The notes under the pieces: model-generated | What the model was told of the DNA's origin: nothing | The model's input: only the letters and a program-made list of their open reading frames with translations | Databases searched by the model: none | Program-made: the position numbers and the translations under genes | Assembly: GCA_947503575.1 (NCBI GenBank) | Contig: CANNDZ010000003.1 | Span: 1 to 64,000 of the forward strand | DNA length: 64,000 nucleotides | Direction: 5' to 3' | Source: an uncultured Kordiimonas sp. | Lineage (GTDB): Bacteria > Pseudomonadota > Alphaproteobacteria > Sphingomonadales > Kordiimonadaceae | Shown: positions 9,492 to 18,524 of the stretch, one piece after another | How positions within the stretch are numbered: the first letter of the stretch is position 1 | Layout of the letters: each line of letters begins with the position of its first letter

Positions 9492-9524
9492 AAAAAAACC
9501 GGGCCATCATTTTGTCAGGCCCGG
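9492..9524 (-). terminator. Terminator hairpin between yajC and secD
   Basis: On the minus strand CCGGGCC pairs with GGCCCGG across a 12-base loop, followed directly by seven T residues. It begins 10 bp after the yajC stop and lies about 50 bp before the secD start, so it should reduce read-through from yajC into secD. Confidence 0.85.
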
Positions 9525-9533
9525 AATACTGTA

Positions 9534-9878
9534 TTATTTTTTTTCGTCGGTTTTAGCGGGTTCGCCCTTGGCGCGCACATCAGACAGGGTGCTTTTGACC
9601 ACCCGCATGCGCACGCCGTCACCGAAGTCGACGTCAATTTCATTGTCGTCCTTGACCTTGGCAACCTTGCCAATCAACCCGCCTGCGGTCACAACCGTGT
9701 CGCCTCGGCGCACGTTATTCACCATTTCGCGGTGCTCTTTCATTTTCTTGTTTTGCGGGCGCAAAATAAGAAACCAGAAAACAACAACTATTAATAATAG
9801 CGGTGCCAGACTCTCAAGCAGGCCAGGGCCGGCTGGCGCACCAGCAGCTTGGGCAAATGCAGGTGTAGAAAACAACAT
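9534..9878 (-). CDS. yajC: Preprotein translocase subunit YajC
   Basis: YajC is a small inner-membrane protein associated with SecDF. The product is 114 aa with one membrane span (LAPLLLIVVVFWFLILRPQNKK), preceded by a short periplasmic start and followed by the conserved cytoplasmic VRRGDTVVTAGGLIGKV. ATG 9878 is preferred because AGAGG lies about 9 bases upstream and YajC proteins usually have such a short N-terminus. It faces away from the divergent ATPase gene. Confidence 0.95.
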   Translation of the reverse strand: MLFSTPAFAQAAGAPAGPGLLESLAPLLLIVVVFWFLILRPQNKKMKEHREMVNNVRRGDTVVTAGGLIGKVAKVKDDNEIDVDFGDGVRMRVVKSTLSDVRAKGEPAKTDEKK

Positions 9879-10061
9879 AAATACAATACCTCTAGTCAAC
9901 GGGCTGCTGTCGCCCAATGGGCAGAAACAGGCAGCGCTCCCTCAATCAACGGCGGACTATAGCCGCTTAAAGGTCAAATGCAACAAAAGCGAGGCTCGCC
10001 TGCTGCAAAATCCCGTGATACATCTGCATGTCAACATGGGAACCAGACAAACAGGTTGCAA

Positions 10062-10946
10062 GTGACGAAACAAGAAACACAAACGCTGGAAGCGGAAATC
10101 GCCGCTTTAACCAAGGCTGTACAAAGGCTGGCGGACGCAGCGGACCGCCAACAGCCTGCAATGGCAGCGGTGGATACGGCGGTGGCGGACGCCTTTGTTT
10201 TTAACGCCGAGTCCACGTCCCTGACCCCGGTTGCACATGTTTCCACCCCTGATCTGGCCCTTTTGGTGGGCATTGACCGGGCAAAAGCCACATTGCTGGA
10301 CAATAGCCTGCGTTTCGCGGGCGGCTTTAGCGCAAACAACGCCCTGTTGTGGGGCGCGCGCGGCATGGGGAAAAGCACGCTGGTAAAGGCCATTCACAAG
10401 CATCTGGTCAAAACGGTGGAGGCGGTGCCTGCGCTGGTGGAAATTCACCGTGAGGATATCGCCGCCTTGCCCGGGCTTATGGGCCTTTTGCGCAAGCAGG
10501 ACCGACGTTTCATGCTGTATTGCGACGATTTGTCGTTCAACCGACCGGATCAGGACTTCAAGGCGCTCAAAAGCGTTCTGGAAGGCGGACTGGAAGGCAG
10601 ACCTGACAATGTGGTGTTTTACGCTACGTCAAACCGCCGCCACATGTTGCCGCGCCAGATGATCGACCAGGAAAGCGCAACCGGCATCCACCCCAACGAA
10701 GCGATGGACGAAACCATCGCCCTGTCGGACCGGTTTGGCCTGTGGCTTGGTTTTCACCCATGTGATCAGTCAGAATACATTGATATTATAGAAGTTTATA
10801 TATCAAAGTTTAAGTTAAACCCGAAGTATGACTGGCACGCAGATGCGCTCGAGTGGGCCAAGACCCGCGGCAATCGCTCGGGCCGCACCGCCTGGCAATT
10901 TGTTCAAAACCTCGCCGGTGAATTGGGGCATTTCGTTAAGTTCTAG
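10062..10946 (+). CDS. DUF815-family AAA ATPase
   Basis: The 294-aa protein is a P-loop ATPase of the DUF815 family, whose function is unknown. It has an N-terminal coiled-coil-like stretch, Walker A GARGMGKST (residues 98-106), Walker B FMLYCDDLSF (about 150-159) and a sensor-like ATSNRRHMLPRQM. The family often sits beside secDF-yajC and an M23 lipoprotein gene in alphaproteobacteria, as here. The GTG at 10062 with AGG upstream is preferred; an in-frame ATG at 9978 would add 28 low-complexity residues. Its stop codon overlaps the stop of the convergent M23 gene within one CTAG. Confidence 0.88.
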   Translation: MTKQETQTLEAEIAALTKAVQRLADAADRQQPAMAAVDTAVADAFVFNAESTSLTPVAHVSTPDLALLVGIDRAKATLLDNSLRFAGGFSANNALLWGARGMGKSTLVKAIHKHLVKTVEAVPALVEIHREDIAALPGLMGLLRKQDRRFMLYCDDLSFNRPDQDFKALKSVLEGGLEGRPDNVVFYATSNRRHMLPRQMIDQESATGIHPNEAMDETIALSDRFGLWLGFHPCDQSEYIDIIEVYISKFKLNPKYDWHADALEWAKTRGNRSGRTAWQFVQNLAGELGHFVKF

Positions 10947-12028
10947 CGCGCCTCTGCCGTGCGGCTTTGTAGGTAATCCAGTGGGTCCAACGCGCGCCTG
11001 CCCTTGCGGATTTCAAAATGCAGTTGCGGTTCGCTTACGCCGCCGGTTGCGCCAACCCGCGCGATCACCTGGCCTTTCTTAACGCTGTCGCCCTTGTTCA
11101 CCAGCAGGCGTTCGTTATGGGCGTAGGCAGTCAACCAGCCACCAGCATGCTTAAGCAACAACAGGTTGCCATAACCCTCCAGCGCGTTGGACGCATACAC
11201 CACCACGCCCGCGTCGGCAGAACGCACCGGCGTGCCCTGCCGCGCAAGAATATTGATGCCGTCATTATGCAGCCCGCCTTCCTTTGGGCCAAAGCGGGAA
11301 GCGAGCCTGCCATCCACCGGCCAGCCAAAGCCGCTGGTGCTGCGGGCGGGCGGCGCAGGCAATGCAACCGTACGGCCCCGTGTGGGGGCGCTTGCGGATG
11401 CTGTTTGTGTTGCTGCCTGCGCACCACCCGGCAGTTTCAGCACTTGCCCCACTGACAATGTGTACGGCTTTTTAATGCCATTTGTGCGCATCAAGGCTGT
11501 CAGGTTCACCCCGTAACGCCGGGAAATACCGTATCCGGTGTCCCCTTTTCTAACCGTATGCGTCAGTGTGACCGGCACTTTCAGCTTCTGGCCTACCGCC
11601 AACGCATATGGCGGTTTGATCCCATTTGCTGCAATCAGGGACCTGAGCGGCACCCCGTTTGAGCGCGCGAGGCTATAAAGCGTATCCCCCCGCCGAACCG
11701 TTATGGTCTTGCCGGTTACGGGGGGTGCTATGGATGTTTGCGTGCGCACTGGTCGGGTTGTAGCGGTCCGGGATGCTGTGGGCTTTGTTGTCACTGGTCG
11801 GGGGCGGTCCGTGCGCGGCGTTGCTGAAGCACGACGGATCGGCGCGCCAGCAGTGGCATAATCTCTGCGCGGGTTCCAGCGCGGGCTGGGTACGGGACGC
11901 GGGGAATTCAATACGCGATAAACAGGCTTTATGTCCGCCGGGTCAGGCGGGCCACCAAAACAAGCGGCCAGCATCAGGCCAACGCCTATCGCCAGTAATA
12001 CCCTAATTTTACTCGTTTGAATGCTCAC
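10943..12028 (-). CDS. LysM/M23 domain lipoprotein (NlpD/DipM-like)
   Basis: The 361-aa product is a murein-binding envelope protein. It has a lipoprotein signal with lipobox LAAC (Cys23), a Pro/Thr/Arg-rich linker, two LysM domains (about 108-152 and 156-201) and a C-terminal LytM/M23 domain with HNDGIN (254-259), AYAHNE and LHFEI. Active M23 enzymes need Asp where this one has Asn259, so it may act like NlpD or DipM as an activator of amidases rather than as a peptidase; that is inference. The start is GTG 12028, with AGGAGG 7 bases upstream. Confidence 0.9.
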   Translation of the reverse strand: MSIQTSKIRVLLAIGVGLMLAACFGGPPDPADIKPVYRVLNSPRPVPSPRWNPRRDYATAGAPIRRASATPRTDRPRPVTTKPTASRTATTRPVRTQTSIAPPVTGKTITVRRGDTLYSLARSNGVPLRSLIAANGIKPPYALAVGQKLKVPVTLTHTVRKGDTGYGISRRYGVNLTALMRTNGIKKPYTLSVGQVLKLPGGAQAATQTASASAPTRGRTVALPAPPARSTSGFGWPVDGRLASRFGPKEGGLHNDGINILARQGTPVRSADAGVVVYASNALEGYGNLLLLKHAGGWLTAYAHNERLLVNKGDSVKKGQVIARVGATGGVSEPQLHFEIRKGRRALDPLDYLQSRTAEAR

Positions 12029-12130
12029 CGCACCCCTCCTGCCGCAGACGATACTAAGGCCTGAGGTATGGGGCAATAATTTGTCAGCCGCACATTTAAA
12101 ATAATTGTGGGGGTAAATAATTATGGGGGC

Positions 12131-12158
12131 CAAAAACAAGCAGGCACCGATGGCCTGC
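12131..12158 (-). terminator. Terminator after the amidohydrolase gene
   Basis: Minus strand GCAGGC pairs with GCCTGC across a 7-base loop, then TTGTTTTT. It lies 25 bp after the amidohydrolase stop and separates that gene from the M23 lipoprotein gene. Confidence 0.7.
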
Positions 12159-12183
12159 CTGGTATTTTTTAGGATTACGGCGC

Positions 12184-13947
12184 TTATTCAGGCTTCGCGT
12201 AGACTTGCCTGCCCGAAAAATAGGTCGCGTCAACGGCCAATTCACGGAAACTTTCGTCCATCGGCGCGGGCACCGTGCCGTCCAACAGCACAAAGTCGGC
12301 CCATTTCCCCACCGTGATAGAACCTATTTCATCTTTCCACGGCGTGATGCTGGCACCAGACTGAGTATAGGCCATCAGAGCTTCTTCAAACGTCACCGCT
12401 TGCTCCGGGTGGAACGGCTTGCCATCATTAAAGCCAAACGGGCTAACCCTGAACACCGCATCCGCAATCTGGATAAGCGGGTTTAGGGGCGATGTTGAAT
12501 AGTCCGCTCCGTAAACGAGCGGTACACCTGCATCCAGCATGGACTTCCATGTGTAGGTGCGGCGCGTGCGGTGATCCCCCAAACGCACAGGCACATAAAC
12601 GATAGAATTTGTCGCGTGGTTTGGCTGCATGGATGCCACAACGCCCAGGTCTTTAAACCGCTGCACGTCTTCATCATGTATGACTTCGATATGCTCCACC
12701 CTATTAGGGAAAGGCACGGGGTTCTCCTTCGCCGCCTCAAAGGCATCCAGGCTGGCTGAAACCGCCGCGTCGCCGATAGAATGAATGGCGACCGGCAAAC
12801 CGGCGGCTGTTAATGCCTGAACTTCTGCCGCCAACTCTTCCGGGGTTGCTATATATTCACCCAGCCAGCCTGCGCGGTCACTGTACGCCTCGCTCAGCAC
12901 GGCTGTATGGGCCGATAAAACTCCGTCATTGATCAGCTTTACAAAGCCAATCCGCAGCAATGGCCCTTCTTCCGCTTCCTTGCCAGTGGCAATTACACGC
13001 TCAGCAACCTCTGCCTGCTTAGCCAAAATTTCCTCTGGGGAGCTGGAGCCGCGGCCATCAATGATGCCGCGGTTCATAAAGCCATACCAGATACGCATAG
13101 TAGGATCACCGTTTTCCACCACATGTACGTAGTCATCCAGCCCGCCCATTTGGTGCAGGCCCGTAATGCCAAAACTGTTGGCATAGCGGTACATTTCTGC
13201 CAGGCCTTCCTGGCGCTGGGCGTCTGTTCGGTTTGGCACAATTCGGCGCACCAGTTGCTGCGCGCCTTCAAGCAGAATGCCCGTTGTGTCGCCTGTTTCA
13301 GGGTCGAGGACCACTTCGCCGCCGGGCGGTGCTTCGGTTTCGGGCGTCACACCTGCCATTTCCAGCGCTTTGGAGTTAGCCCAGGCATAATGCCCATCAA
13401 TATGCGTTAAAACGGCTGGGCGATCCGGCAAAACCTCATCCAGCATCTGTTTAGTGGGGTATTCGCCGTCTGACAGGGTGTGGTCCCAGCTGCCACCAAC
13501 AAGCCATTCACCTTCAGGCAAGCGCTTGTCTGCTTCTGCGATCATGGCAAGCCATTCTTGCTTGTCCGCAATGTAGGCAAGATCCACGCCCGCCACATAC
13601 GGTGAATTACCGCTTACATGAGAGTGAGCGTCAATGAAGCCCGGCGTAACGGTGCGACCAGCGGCATCAATCACTTGCGTGCGCTCACCCGCCAGCGCGG
13701 TAATATCTGTTGTGCTGCCCACAGCAGTGAATTTGCCGTCTGTCACGGCAAAGGCTTGCACCCGCGGTGCAGCAGAATCGCTGGTGTATGTATCTGCATT
13801 GATGACAATCAGGTCGGGTGCTGCACTAGGGCGTCCATCTGCCTGATCAGGCGTCTGCTGTTCTGCAGAACAGGCAGCCAGTATCAAGGCAGCCAGTGTA
13901 GAGGCAACCCTGGCAACGATAGGTTTCAAAAAATTCCCGTAGATCAT
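12184..13947 (-). CDS. Amidohydrolase family lipoprotein (YtcJ-like)
   Basis: The 587-aa protein belongs to the amidohydrolase-3/YtcJ group of metal-dependent hydrolases; the substrate cannot be told from sequence. The N-terminus is a lipoprotein signal ending in LAACS, placing it on the outer face of a membrane. The metal-binding start of the barrel is TPGFIDAHSHVSG, followed by the long YtcJ-type barrel (GSWDHTLSDGEYPTKQML, VAIHSIGDAAV, EHIEVIHDEDVQRF, YGADYSTSPLNPL). Start ATG 13947 has GGGGA 9 bases upstream. It sits, with the PhyH gene, between the M23 lipoprotein and surE, where many alphaproteobacteria carry pcm. Confidence 0.87.
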   Translation of the reverse strand: MIYGNFLKPIVARVASTLAALILAACSAEQQTPDQADGRPSAAPDLIVINADTYTSDSAAPRVQAFAVTDGKFTAVGSTTDITALAGERTQVIDAAGRTVTPGFIDAHSHVSGNSPYVAGVDLAYIADKQEWLAMIAEADKRLPEGEWLVGGSWDHTLSDGEYPTKQMLDEVLPDRPAVLTHIDGHYAWANSKALEMAGVTPETEAPPGGEVVLDPETGDTTGILLEGAQQLVRRIVPNRTDAQRQEGLAEMYRYANSFGITGLHQMGGLDDYVHVVENGDPTMRIWYGFMNRGIIDGRGSSSPEEILAKQAEVAERVIATGKEAEEGPLLRIGFVKLINDGVLSAHTAVLSEAYSDRAGWLGEYIATPEELAAEVQALTAAGLPVAIHSIGDAAVSASLDAFEAAKENPVPFPNRVEHIEVIHDEDVQRFKDLGVVASMQPNHATNSIVYVPVRLGDHRTRRTYTWKSMLDAGVPLVYGADYSTSPLNPLIQIADAVFRVSPFGFNDGKPFHPEQAVTFEEALMAYTQSGASITPWKDEIGSITVGKWADFVLLDGTVPAPMDESFRELAVDATYFSGRQVYAKPE

Positions 13948-14092
13948 GCGTATAGTCCCCGCTTTTACTTTAGTGGCTGTGTATTCTGCGCCACGCTGCC
14001 GCCCCCTGGCGGGGTAACCTTAGGATGAAGTGGATAAGACTTCAACTTCCACGGCCAACCAGCCTTCCAACTACACAGGCGGCAAAAATAGA

Positions 14093-14113
14093 CCCCGTGA
14101 TCAAGTCACGGGG
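14093..14113. repeat. Palindromic intergenic repeat, copy 1
   Basis: CCCCGTGA and TCACGGGG form a perfect 8-bp stem around TCAAG. It lies in the non-coding gap between the PhyH and amidohydrolase genes. Its form matches the dispersed palindromic elements with a CCGGG/CCCGG core common in alphaproteobacterial intergenic DNA. Confidence 0.7.
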
Positions 14114-14153
14114 TGACACTGTGCTTGGGATCAGATGGCAAAACTCACCTGTC

Positions 14154-14176
14154 ATACCGGGGCTTGACCCCGGTAT
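14154..14176. repeat. Palindromic intergenic repeat, copy 2
   Basis: ATACCGGGG and CCCCGGTAT form a perfect 9-bp stem around CTTGA, flanked by GTC and CCA. It is 40 bp from copy 1 and of the same design, close to the widespread GTCATNCCGG...CCGGNATCCA type. Confidence 0.75.
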
Positions 14177-14201
14177 CCATTCGGGTGGATTTCATGCTGT
14201 G

Positions 14202-15008
14202 TCAGGCGCCAGCCATCAGTTCAGATGCGATGTCGGCGCGCAGGAACCTGTGGGTTGCCATCATTCTGGGTTCATCACTCATGTTGGGGGCTGCGCTGTG
14301 AATTGCACGCATATCTAAAAAATAAACATCCCCCGGAGCCCCCGTCAGCTCAACGACACTCAGATCGTCCTGTTTTAGCCGCTGTTTGCTATTGTCTGGG
14401 TTTAGAAACCCGTCGATCGAAGGATGAGCAACCGCCATCAACTCACGAAAGAACGGCTCTTGCCGCAGCGATGCGGTAACATCGCGACTTCTGATAAAGC
14501 CGCTATCGTTTAAAAGCCGGTGGGAGCCTGCAACAACCAAAGTTCCGCCCCCTTGTGGTTTGATCTCGCTCAGGAGGATGAAAACCTGCACACCCGGTCG
14601 TTGCCCGCTGGCAACGCGCGCGATATCAACATGCCAACCATCATGTGGCATGCGCCACTCCCCTTCATTGGGCAGCGTCACAAGTATCTGCGGGCGTTTG
14701 AAAAACTGTTTGTCCAGATCAGCGTGGTCAAGAATAGCATCCACAGTTGGCTTTATGCCCGGCTCATCAAGCAGTCGCTCAACATCTTCGATTTTATTGC
14801 CAATTGCCTTTGCGCTGTATCCTTTGTCCGGCCATGGTGCGCGGGCCCTGCCCTGAAGCTGCCACTCGCCAAACCGGGAAAAACCCAACTTTTCAAAGCG
14901 TGATACAACTGCCGTCCGCGCGCGCGAAATGGCCTGCGCTGAAACCAATGATTTGACTTTCAGGACACCGGAATATTCAAATTCTGCCTGTTGATCTTTG
15001 GTCAACAT
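14202..15008 (-). CDS. Phytanoyl-CoA dioxygenase (PhyH) family protein
   Basis: This is a 268-aa Fe(II)/2-oxoglutarate-dependent oxygenase of the PhyH family; the substrate is unknown. The iron ligands appear as H and D of WHVD, with the distal His in MRAIHSAAPN and the 2-oxoglutarate-binding Arg likely in DEPRMMATHR. GGGTLVVAGSHRL is the usual central strand. ATG 15008 is chosen, with AAAGG about 10 bases upstream; a TTG at 15053 could add 15 residues. The stop is only 26 bp from palindromic repeat copy 2. It is not part of the usual gene order here and looks like an accessory insertion. Confidence 0.83.
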   Translation of the reverse strand: MLTKDQQAEFEYSGVLKVKSLVSAQAISRARTAVVSRFEKLGFSRFGEWQLQGRARAPWPDKGYSAKAIGNKIEDVERLLDEPGIKPTVDAILDHADLDKQFFKRPQILVTLPNEGEWRMPHDGWHVDIARVASGQRPGVQVFILLSEIKPQGGGTLVVAGSHRLLNDSGFIRSRDVTASLRQEPFFRELMAVAHPSIDGFLNPDNSKQRLKQDDLSVVELTGAPGDVYFLDMRAIHSAAPNMSDEPRMMATHRFLRADIASELMAGA

Positions 15009-15147
15009 GTAGGACACACCTTTGAATACAGTGAGCAGGTGTAGGTAACTCAAAGAAGTAAACGGAGCTAGAATTAAAATCGTTGGCTATCTTGCTCGCT
15101 AGCATGCGCGAAACAATGACTAGTAATGAAAGCACTAGCTTTATGTG

Positions 15148-15519
15148 CTAGTTCTCATTCTGTGCATGCAACCACAAAACGTATATCCGCAGAGCATTCC
15201 TGCGCGTTTTCCAACAAAATTTAGCTCGATCTAGCTCATAGTTGAGAAACAAATACTTACTTAGGAGAATTTGCGCTGCATATAGTAGGAAGAATACGAT
15301 CAACAACGTTGGCAATACGCTCAGTGAATTTCCTACAGCAGCCAATATCTGCCCTTCATTTGGGATTTGGAAGCCTATTTCAAACACCAGCCATAGCACG
15401 CCAATTGCAAGCGAGAAAACAATCGGTCGTGTTATGTATTTCAAAAGGTGCTGACGAAGACGAACAGTGTCGGCCATAAAATAGTAGACAAAATTGGGTG
15501 AGTTTGACAGCCGCTTCAA
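15148..15519 (-). CDS. Small membrane protein of unknown function
   Basis: I do not recognise this 123-aa protein. It has two clear hydrophobic segments, about residues 32-51 (IVFSLAIGVLWLVFEIGF) and 65-88 (SVLPTLLIVFFLLYAAQILL), separated by a short loop, and a basic, aromatic C-terminus. The TTG start at 15519 has AGGTG 7 bases upstream and lies 20 bp after the surE stop, so it may be translated from the surE transcript; an ATG at 15477 has no visible ribosome binding site. The gene looks more AT-rich than its neighbours, which suggests a recent arrival. Coding status is probable rather than certain. Confidence 0.5.
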   Translation of the reverse strand: MKRLSNSPNFVYYFMADTVRLRQHLLKYITRPIVFSLAIGVLWLVFEIGFQIPNEGQILAAVGNSLSVLPTLLIVFFLLYAAQILLSKYLFLNYELDRAKFCWKTRRNALRIYVLWLHAQNEN

Positions 15520-15539
15520 CTGAACACCTGATTTTCCAG

Positions 15540-16319
15540 CTAAAAAGTTTTAGCCAATTTGCCGGCCAGCTTGCGGGTGGTTTCATGGTGCGTGAGGTCC
15601 AGATGCAGCGGTGTGACCGAAATGCATTTTTCCCGCACAGACTTCAGGTCGGTTTCATGGCCGGGGATGCCGACTTCGCGGCCCAGCCCAAACCAGAAGT
15701 ATTTAAACCCGCGCGGGTCTGTGCGTTCTTCAATGTTATTGCCCAGCATTTCCCGGCGGCCCTGCTCTGTTACTCGGATGCCTTCAATCTCATCTGGCTC
15801 AAACGCCGGGAAGTTCACATTAATCAGCACACCTTCAGGCCAGCCTGTGTCCAGCAACAGTTTCAGGACTTCGGGCGCATATTTTTCAGCCGTTTCCCAT
15901 TTGGTACTGGCGGGTGGGCGGATGCACTGGCTGAACGCAATAGAGGGAATTCCACAAAGCGTGCCTTCCATCGCGACAGATACCGTGCCCGAATAGGTGA
16001 CATCTTCCGCCAGGTTGCCGCCCCGGTTCACGCCAGAGAGAACCAGCGTGGGCACATTATCAGCCATGATGTGGTTAACCGCCATCATGATGCAATCCGT
16101 CGGTGTGCCGTCAATTGCCCAGCGTTTTTCTTCAATTTGGCGTACGCGCAGTGGTCGCGTCAGCGTTAAGGAATGCCCTGCACCTGACTGTTCCGTTTCG
16201 GGGGCCACCACCCAGACATCATCGGAAAACTGGCGCGCGACAGCTTCCAGTATTTTCAGGCCCGGGGCATTGATACCGTCATCGTTTGATACCAGGATAC
16301 GCTTTGCTGAAACGCTCAT
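15540..16319 (-). CDS. surE: 5'/3'-nucleotidase SurE
   Basis: SurE is a metal-dependent phosphatase acting on nucleoside monophosphates and linked to stationary-phase survival. The 259-aa protein has the acidic metal site [15 protein letters not shown] at the N-terminus, [10 protein letters not shown], and [22 protein letters not shown]. The length is typical. Its ATG overlaps the serS stop (ATGA), indicating translational coupling. In many relatives surE is followed by pcm; here pcm is absent from this place. Confidence 0.96.
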   Translation of the reverse strand: MSVSAKRILVSNDDGINAPGLKILEAVARQFSDDVWVVAPETEQSGAGHSLTLTRPLRVRQIEEKRWAIDGTPTDCIMMAVNHIMADNVPTLVLSGVNRGGNLAEDVTYSGTVSVAMEGTLCGIPSIAFSQCIRPPASTKWETAEKYAPEVLKLLLDTGWPEGVLINVNFPAFEPDEIEGIRVTEQGRREMLGNNIEERTDPRGFKYFWFGLGREVGIPGHETDLKSVREKCISVTPLHLDLTHHETTRKLAGKLAKTF

Positions 16320-17599
16320 GCGCCTGTCCCTATCACCTGCAAACCACCCATGTAGGGTTGAAGCACATGCGGCACCCGGATGGTGCCATCGGCTTCCTGA
16401 TAGTTTTCCATGACCGCAATCAGGGTGCGACCAACCGCAAGGCCAGAGCCATTAAGGGTGTGGACAAAACGGGTTTGTTTTTCACCCCGCTGGCGGCATC
16501 TTGTTTTCATGCGACGGGCCTGAAAGTCCCCGCAGGTAGAACAGCTTGAAATTTCGCGGTATTTGCCCTGCCCCGGCAACCAGACCTCAAGGTCAAAAGT
16601 GCGGCGCGCGCCAAAGCCCACATCGCCCGAGCAAAGCTTCATCAGCCGGTACGGCAGCTCAAGACGCTTTAGCACCTCTTCAGCGCAGGCTGTCATGCGG
16701 TCCAGCTCGTCGTCTGATTGCTCTGGCGTCGTGACAGACACCATTTCCACTTTTTCAAACTGGTGTTGGCGGATCATACCGCGCGTGTCCCGGCCTGCGG
16801 CCCCTGCTTCGGCGCGGAAACACTGGCTGTGCGCAGTCATGCGGATGGGCAGGTCTGCCTCGTCCAGAATTTCCCCGGCATGTACGTTCGTCAGCGTTAC
16901 CTCGCTTGTCGGGATCAGCCAGTGATCTGTGTTGGTGGTGAAGGCATCATCGCCGAATTTGGGGAGCTGGCCTGTGCCCAAAAGCGCCGCTTCGCGCACC
17001 AGCGCCGGGGTCCAGACCTCTGTATAGCCATGTTCGCGGATGTGCAGATCAATCATGAACTGCCCCAGCGCCCGCTCCAGTCGGGCGACTTCGCCCTTAA
17101 GGATGACAAACCGAGAGCCAGACAGCTTGGCAGCGCGTTCAAAGTCCATGCCGCCCAACGCTTCGCCCAGATCGAAATGCTCTTTGGGCTCGAAGTCAAA
17201 CGTGCGCGGCGTGCCCCAGGTGCGCACCTCCTCGTTATCGTCTTCGTCAGCCCCTTCCGGCACATCGTCGTAGAGGGCATTGGGCAGGCTCATTAAAAGG
17301 GTTGTTAGGGCGTCACCAATGGTGCGCTCTTTATCTTCCAGCTCTGCGATTTTGCTTTTTAGCTCAGAGACTTCAGCCATCAGGGCCTGGGCTTCGTCTT
17401 CATTACCCTGACCTTTGGCGCGGCCGATCAGCTTTGATGCCTCATTACGGCGGGCCTGCGCTTCCTGCGCTTCGGTTAGCAAAGCACGGTGGTCCGCATC
17501 CATTGACAGGATTGTTGCCGACTGCGCCTCTTCACCGCGACGGGCAAGCGCCCGGTCAAAGTCCTGAGGGTTTTCACGGATGAATTTCAGATCAAACAT
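16316..17599 (-). CDS. serS: Seryl-tRNA synthetase
   Basis: This class II synthetase charges tRNA-Ser. The 427-aa protein has the N-terminal coiled-coil arm (about 30-100, ending [18 protein letters not shown]), motif 2 in [26 protein letters not shown], and motif 3 in [23 protein letters not shown] 17599 is chosen because the family begins [10 protein letters not shown]. It precedes surE with a 4-bp overlap and follows tatC by 85 bp. Confidence 0.97.
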   Translation of the reverse strand: MFDLKFIRENPQDFDRALARRGEEAQSATILSMDADHRALLTEAQEAQARRNEASKLIGRAKGQGNEDEAQALMAEVSELKSKIAELEDKERTIGDALTTLLMSLPNALYDDVPEGADEDDNEEVRTWGTPRTFDFEPKEHFDLGEALGGMDFERAAKLSGSRFVILKGEVARLERALGQFMIDLHIREHGYTEVWTPALVREAALLGTGQLPKFGDDAFTTNTDHWLIPTSEVTLTNVHAGEILDEADLPIRMTAHSQCFRAEAGAAGRDTRGMIRQHQFEKVEMVSVTTPEQSDDELDRMTACAEEVLKRLELPYRLMKLCSGDVGFGARRTFDLEVWLPGQGKYREISSCSTCGDFQARRMKTRCRQRGEKQTRFVHTLNGSGLAVGRTLIAVMENYQEADGTIRVPHVLQPYMGGLQVIGTGA

Positions 17600-17684
17600 G
17601 GCAAAATCCAGATATTGCGATGGGCAGCAAGCCGTTGTGAACAATCAAGAAAACGGTACATTGCGGGATAAAGTCAGCCCACAA

Positions 17685-18524
17685 TCAGGCGTTTTCTTCT
17701 GCCTCCCGCTCAGCCTCGCGCTTGCGCTCCGTCATGGCGATCAACAGAATGGAAAGCTCATACAGCAGCAGTATGGGAATGCCAAGGGCGATCTGGCTGA
17801 TGGGGTCGGGCGGGGTCAGGAAAGCAGCGGCCAGAAACGTGCCGACAATCATATAACGGCGCTTTTCCCGCAGGCCCTGCGCTGTCACGATACCGGCGCG
17901 ACCCATAAGCGTAAGCGCAACAGGCAGCAAGAACGCAACACCGAAACCAAAGATCATCTGCATAACAAGCGAGAGATATTCGCTGACCTTCGCTTCTGCG
18001 CTGATTTCAACAGCGCCAATGCCGCCCGATTGTTCAAAACTCAGCAGAAACTCCCACGCCCAAGGGATAACCACAAAATACGCAAGCGATGCCCCCATGG
18101 AAAACAACACCGGCGTTGCCAGCAAAAATGGTAGAAACGCGCGCTTTTCGTTTTTATACAGACCGGGGGCGACAAACTTCCAAATTTGGGTCGCCAGCAG
18201 CGGGAAGGTGACGAGAAACGCGGCATAAAGCGCAACCTTCAGGTTGACAAAAAAGCCTTCTGTCAGGGCCGTGAAAATCATGCGGCGCTCATCCCCATCG
18301 GCTTGAGCGTCCATGTAAGGTTTGGCCAGGATGTTGAAAACTTCGTCGGCAAAAAACAGGCCGATGACAAAAGCAACCAGCATACCCGCGATGACTTTGA
18401 TCAACCGCGCGCGCAATTCGTTCAGATGATCAAGTAGCGGCGCCCGGCTGGCATCAACTTCGTCTTCATCCTCCAAAATATCTGGTGGGTTGCCTTCAGC
18501 GCCCAATTGGTCCGGGTCCATCAT
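17685..18524 (-). CDS. tatC: Sec-independent protein translocase TatC
   Basis: TatC recognises twin-arginine signal peptides and forms the core of the Tat translocase. The 279-aa protein has the TatC signature [13 protein letters not shown] near the start and six hydrophobic segments between about residues 40 and 265 (for example [14 protein letters not shown] and [21 protein letters not shown]). The acidic N-terminal extension of about 25 residues (EDEDEVDA) is longer than in E. coli. Its ATG overlaps the tatB stop by 4 bp. Confidence 0.97.
   Translation of the reverse strand: MMDPDQLGAEGNPPDILEDEDEVDASRAPLLDHLNELRARLIKVIAGMLVAFVIGLFFADEVFNILAKPYMDAQADGDERRMIFTALTEGFFVNLKVALYAAFLVTFPLLATQIWKFVAPGLYKNEKRAFLPFLLATPVLFSMGASLAYFVVIPWAWEFLLSFEQSGGIGAVEISAEAKVSEYLSLVMQMIFGFGVAFLLPVALTLMGRAGIVTAQGLREKRRYMIVGTFLAAAFLTPPDPISQIALGIPILLLYELSILLIAMTERKREAEREAEENA

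Noticed and set aside
8755-10065. Plus-strand open frame of 436 codons
   Set aside because: It is antisense to secD and yajC, both of which are certain.
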